Shown here: piece by piece, positions 62,168 to 64,000 of the stretch
How positions within the stretch are numbered: the stretch's first letter is position 1
Layout of the letters: every line of letters starts with the position of its first letter
NCBI GenBank assembly: GCA_020851995.1
Contig: JADZBO010000261.1
Span: 1-64,000, forward strand
Length of the DNA: 64,000 bases
Reading direction: 5' to 3'
Source of the DNA: Burkholderiaceae bacterium
GTDB taxonomy: Bacteria > Pseudomonadota > Gammaproteobacteria > Burkholderiales > Burkholderiaceae_B
The notes under the pieces: model-generated
What the model was told of the DNA's origin: nothing
The model's input: the letters and a program-made list of their open reading frames with translations, nothing else
The model's database searches: none
Made by a program: the position numbers and the translations under genes

Positions 62168-62920
62168 TCAATGCCCTGTAATCAGTCGGTTGGCGAGGGA
62201 TTCCGGCAAACCGGCATCACGAACCTTTTCAGCCGCCGTGAAATAATCGTAGGGCACCCGGTGAAATGTGATGAGTTCGGAATTCGGTTCAAAGAGCGCC
62301 ATGCAGGCGTCCGGATTGCCGTCGCGCGGCTGCCCCATCGAACCGACCACACTCACCCAGCGGCGCAGGCGCGACACTGGCACGTCACGGCCGGGATGCG
62401 GCTCAAAGCGCCTGAGCTTGCCGATCTCGGTCTGATAGAACAATTGGGGTTCGTGCACGTGGCCGACAAAGGTGTAGGTTTTGCCGGATGCCTCGGCACA
62501 CTTCCAGGCGCCCATATCGTCGCTGACATAATTCCAGCGATCCGGGTTGTGCGCCGATGCGTGTACGAAGCAGATGTCTTCCTCGTTGATCACCAGCGGC
62601 AGCCCGCGCAGGAATTCCATTTGCGCGCTGCTGACCTGCTCGCGGGTCCAGTTCACAGCAGCCAGCGCGTCAGGGTTCATCTTTTCGCTATGGTCGACGA
62701 ACAATGCCTGATCATGATTGCCGAGGACCGCCTGGGCCTGACCGGCGCGCACCATCCCGGCGACCCGGTCGATCAGCGCACAGGGATCAGCGTTGTAACC
62801 GACGATGTCGCCGAGGAACACATACCGGGTGGCTCCGAGATACCGGGCATGCGCCATGCACGCCTCGAAGGCCTCAAGGTTGCTGTGCAAATCGGCGAGA
62901 AGGGCGATGCGTTCAGTCAT
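62168..62920 (-). CDS. Calcineurin-like metallophosphoesterase
   Basis: The 250-residue protein has the full dimetal site: LLADLHSNLEAF (DxH), FLGDIVGYNADP (GD), VLGNHDQALF (GNHD) and FVGHVHEPQLF (GHxH), and ends in the family's VGSMGQPRDGNPDACMAL. It resembles YfcE/MJ0936-type phosphodiesterases, but protein phosphatases of the PPP-like fold use the same motifs. Being just upstream of the kinase-UspA gene, it may oppose that kinase or act on a nucleotide signal. Confidence 0.9.
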   Translation of the reverse strand: MTERIALLADLHSNLEAFEACMAHARYLGATRYVFLGDIVGYNADPCALIDRVAGMVRAGQAQAVLGNHDQALFVDHSEKMNPDALAAVNWTREQVSSAQMEFLRGLPLVINEEDICFVHASAHNPDRWNYVSDDMGAWKCAEASGKTYTFVGHVHEPQLFYQTEIGKLRRFEPHPGRDVPVSRLRRWVSVVGSMGQPRDGNPDACMALFEPNSELITFHRVPYDYFTAAEKVRDAGLPESLANRLITGH

Positions 62921-63069
62921 GTCCCAATCATAGGACAGCTTGCGAGTGGTTCACAAACTCCAACGCACATATGCGCACCGAAGTCGACTAAACCTAGGGT
63001 TAATGCGGATGCACGAGGTCGGTCTTGAACAACACGCCGGAGAACCCGGTATTGAGCGAACAACGGACC

Positions 63070-63927
63070 TCAGGTGGTCAGTTCAAGGATGAATTTCCGG
63101 GCAATCTCCGCACAGGCATCGGGGTGTGTCGCAGCGATGTGATACGAATCCGCCGCGAGTTCAACCAGGCGCGAACCGGGGATCCGGCTTTGCCAGCGTG
63201 CAACATCGGCCACCGGTTGCCTTTGATTGGTCGCGTCCGGATTGTCATCCGGCAGGACGGCAACGATCACCTGGGTCGGGCAAGCGATCTGTTCAAGGCG
63301 CGCCGGCTCGGCCAGGCCGGGCAACATCCGGAAGCACGCTTTGACCGCACTGGGCGGCGCCTTGCCCATGTAGTGTGTCCACCATTCCATCGCCTCGGGG
63401 CTCAGCGCTTTGCCCATACGCCCGGGCTGCGTGTGGCGCGCCCAGGCCTCCACCCCTTGCTCGTCGACGATCCGGATCCAGGTGTCGATCCATTTCCCGA
63501 CCGCCCCGCCCGGCGAAATCAGCACACCGGCAAGCGTCATGGACGCCATCCAGCCCGCTCGCTCCTGCGCGAGCAGGAGCGCGATTTGCGCGCCGAGCTT
63601 GGCGCCCACCACATGCACACGCTCAAGGCCGAGTTCACGCACCAGGGCGTCGATATCGCGGGCCATTTCATCGAGCCGGAGTTCCTCGTGCTGACCCACA
63701 AACGTGGATTCGCCATACCCCCGCAGATCCGGACGGATCACGCGAAACTGCCGCGCCAGATGCGGCACCCAGCCGTTGAACGCTTCGGCGGATTCGGCGA
63801 TGCCGTGGAGCAGCATGACCACGGGTGCATCTTTCCACCCGTCGGTGTAATCATCGATCAGGCAGGCAATTTCGACGGTCGGAGAAACGCGAACGCGCTG
63901 GGCGTGGTGCGTTGGGTGCAGAGACAT
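63070..63927 (-). CDS. Alpha/beta-hydrolase fold protein with Lys at the nucleophile position
   Basis: The 285-residue protein has a standard hydrolase framework: VVMLLHGIAESAEAFNGW, FRVIRPDLRGYGES and an end with DSYHIAATHPDACAEI. The nucleophile elbow reads VVGAKLGAQIALLL, with Lys110 where Ser normally stands (GxSxG). Normal ester hydrolysis is therefore not expected; it may be a non-enzymatic binder or use different chemistry. It lies upstream of the metallophosphoesterase gene with a 149-base gap. The last 70 bases of the window beyond its start show no gene. Confidence 0.86.
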   Translation of the reverse strand: MSLHPTHHAQRVRVSPTVEIACLIDDYTDGWKDAPVVMLLHGIAESAEAFNGWVPHLARQFRVIRPDLRGYGESTFVGQHEELRLDEMARDIDALVRELGLERVHVVGAKLGAQIALLLAQERAGWMASMTLAGVLISPGGAVGKWIDTWIRIVDEQGVEAWARHTQPGRMGKALSPEAMEWWTHYMGKAPPSAVKACFRMLPGLAEPARLEQIACPTQVIVAVLPDDNPDATNQRQPVADVARWQSRIPGSRLVELAADSYHIAATHPDACAEIARKFILELTT

Positions 63928-64000
63928 GGCGACCTTCCAGACAGGTTGCTGCGCGGCAACTTGGAACCGATGCGCACCGAACGGGCGCGCGAGCGCGTGT

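Overview
The window is 64 kb of GC-rich (roughly 60%) bacterial chromosome, densely packed with genes on both strands. It most likely comes from a betaproteobacterium of the order Burkholderiales, close to the Alcaligenaceae. Reasons: the order glyQ-glyS-gmhB-plsC-metallopeptidase-gloA, lptD-surA-rsmA placed divergently from amgK-murU, a Bug-type solute receptor (PF03401-like), several CaiB/BaiF CoA-transferases and crotonase-family enzymes, and a FumA-type fumarase. This is inferred from gene content and order, not from a phylogeny. I see no phage, insertion sequence, CRISPR array, rRNA or replication origin. One tRNA gene (Lys, anticodon CTT) is present.

Layout. 1-4.5 kb: a CoA-transferase cut by the left edge, a ParE/Phd toxin-antitoxin pair, class I fumarase and an enoyl-CoA hydratase. 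4.6-12.6 kb: a forward housekeeping run of glycyl-tRNA synthetase, heptose phosphatase GmhB, acyltransferase, YgjP-like metallopeptidase, glyoxalase I, SpmA/SpmB-type membrane protein and glycerate kinase. 12.8-20.4 kb: rsmA, surA and lptD (outer-membrane biogenesis) opposed to amgK-murU (peptidoglycan recycling) and a coiled-coil membrane protein. 20.5-26 kb: an SDR, then a four-gene run (GT39, UPF0104-like membrane protein, GT9, PAP2 phosphatase) that looks like envelope glycolipid synthesis. 26-30.9 kb: RraA-like and DapA-like lyases, PagP, an isopropylmalate-dehydrogenase-family enzyme, a thioesterase and an MgtC-like protein. 31-33.7 kb: mtnP, a FucA-like class II aldolase and mtnA, which together fit a dihydroxyacetone-phosphate shunt for methylthioadenosine or 5'-deoxyadenosine. 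34-38.6 kb: a secreted alpha/beta hydrolase, then cysteine dioxygenase with a four-domain rhodanese.

39-45 kb: a three-gene RND efflux operon with palindromic operator candidates, then tRNA-Lys. 45.3-53.6 kb: a membrane EAL protein with a degenerate GGDEF domain, an SGNH hydrolase, a solute-binding-like protein divergent from an FMN alpha-hydroxy-acid oxidase, a lipoprotein, carbonic anhydrase and a FrnE-type DsbA protein. 53.7-58.2 kb: a catabolic cluster (crotonase, Bug receptor, acyl-CoA dehydrogenase, CoA-transferase). 58.3-64 kb: ArgE, an SDR remnant, a type II HAD dehalogenase, a Ser/Thr kinase-UspA fusion next to a metallophosphoesterase, and an alpha/beta hydrolase with lysine at the nucleophile position.

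The least explained signal is a set of unrelated minisatellites at gene ends and promoters, with units of 9, 15, 15, 24, 33 and 40 bp. All but the 40-bp one are multiples of three, and each of those keeps an open frame on the minus strand. Other points worth following are the methylthioadenosine shunt, the Cys/Asp alternation in the rhodanese, the kinase-UspA/phosphoesterase pair and the lysine-for-serine hydrolase.
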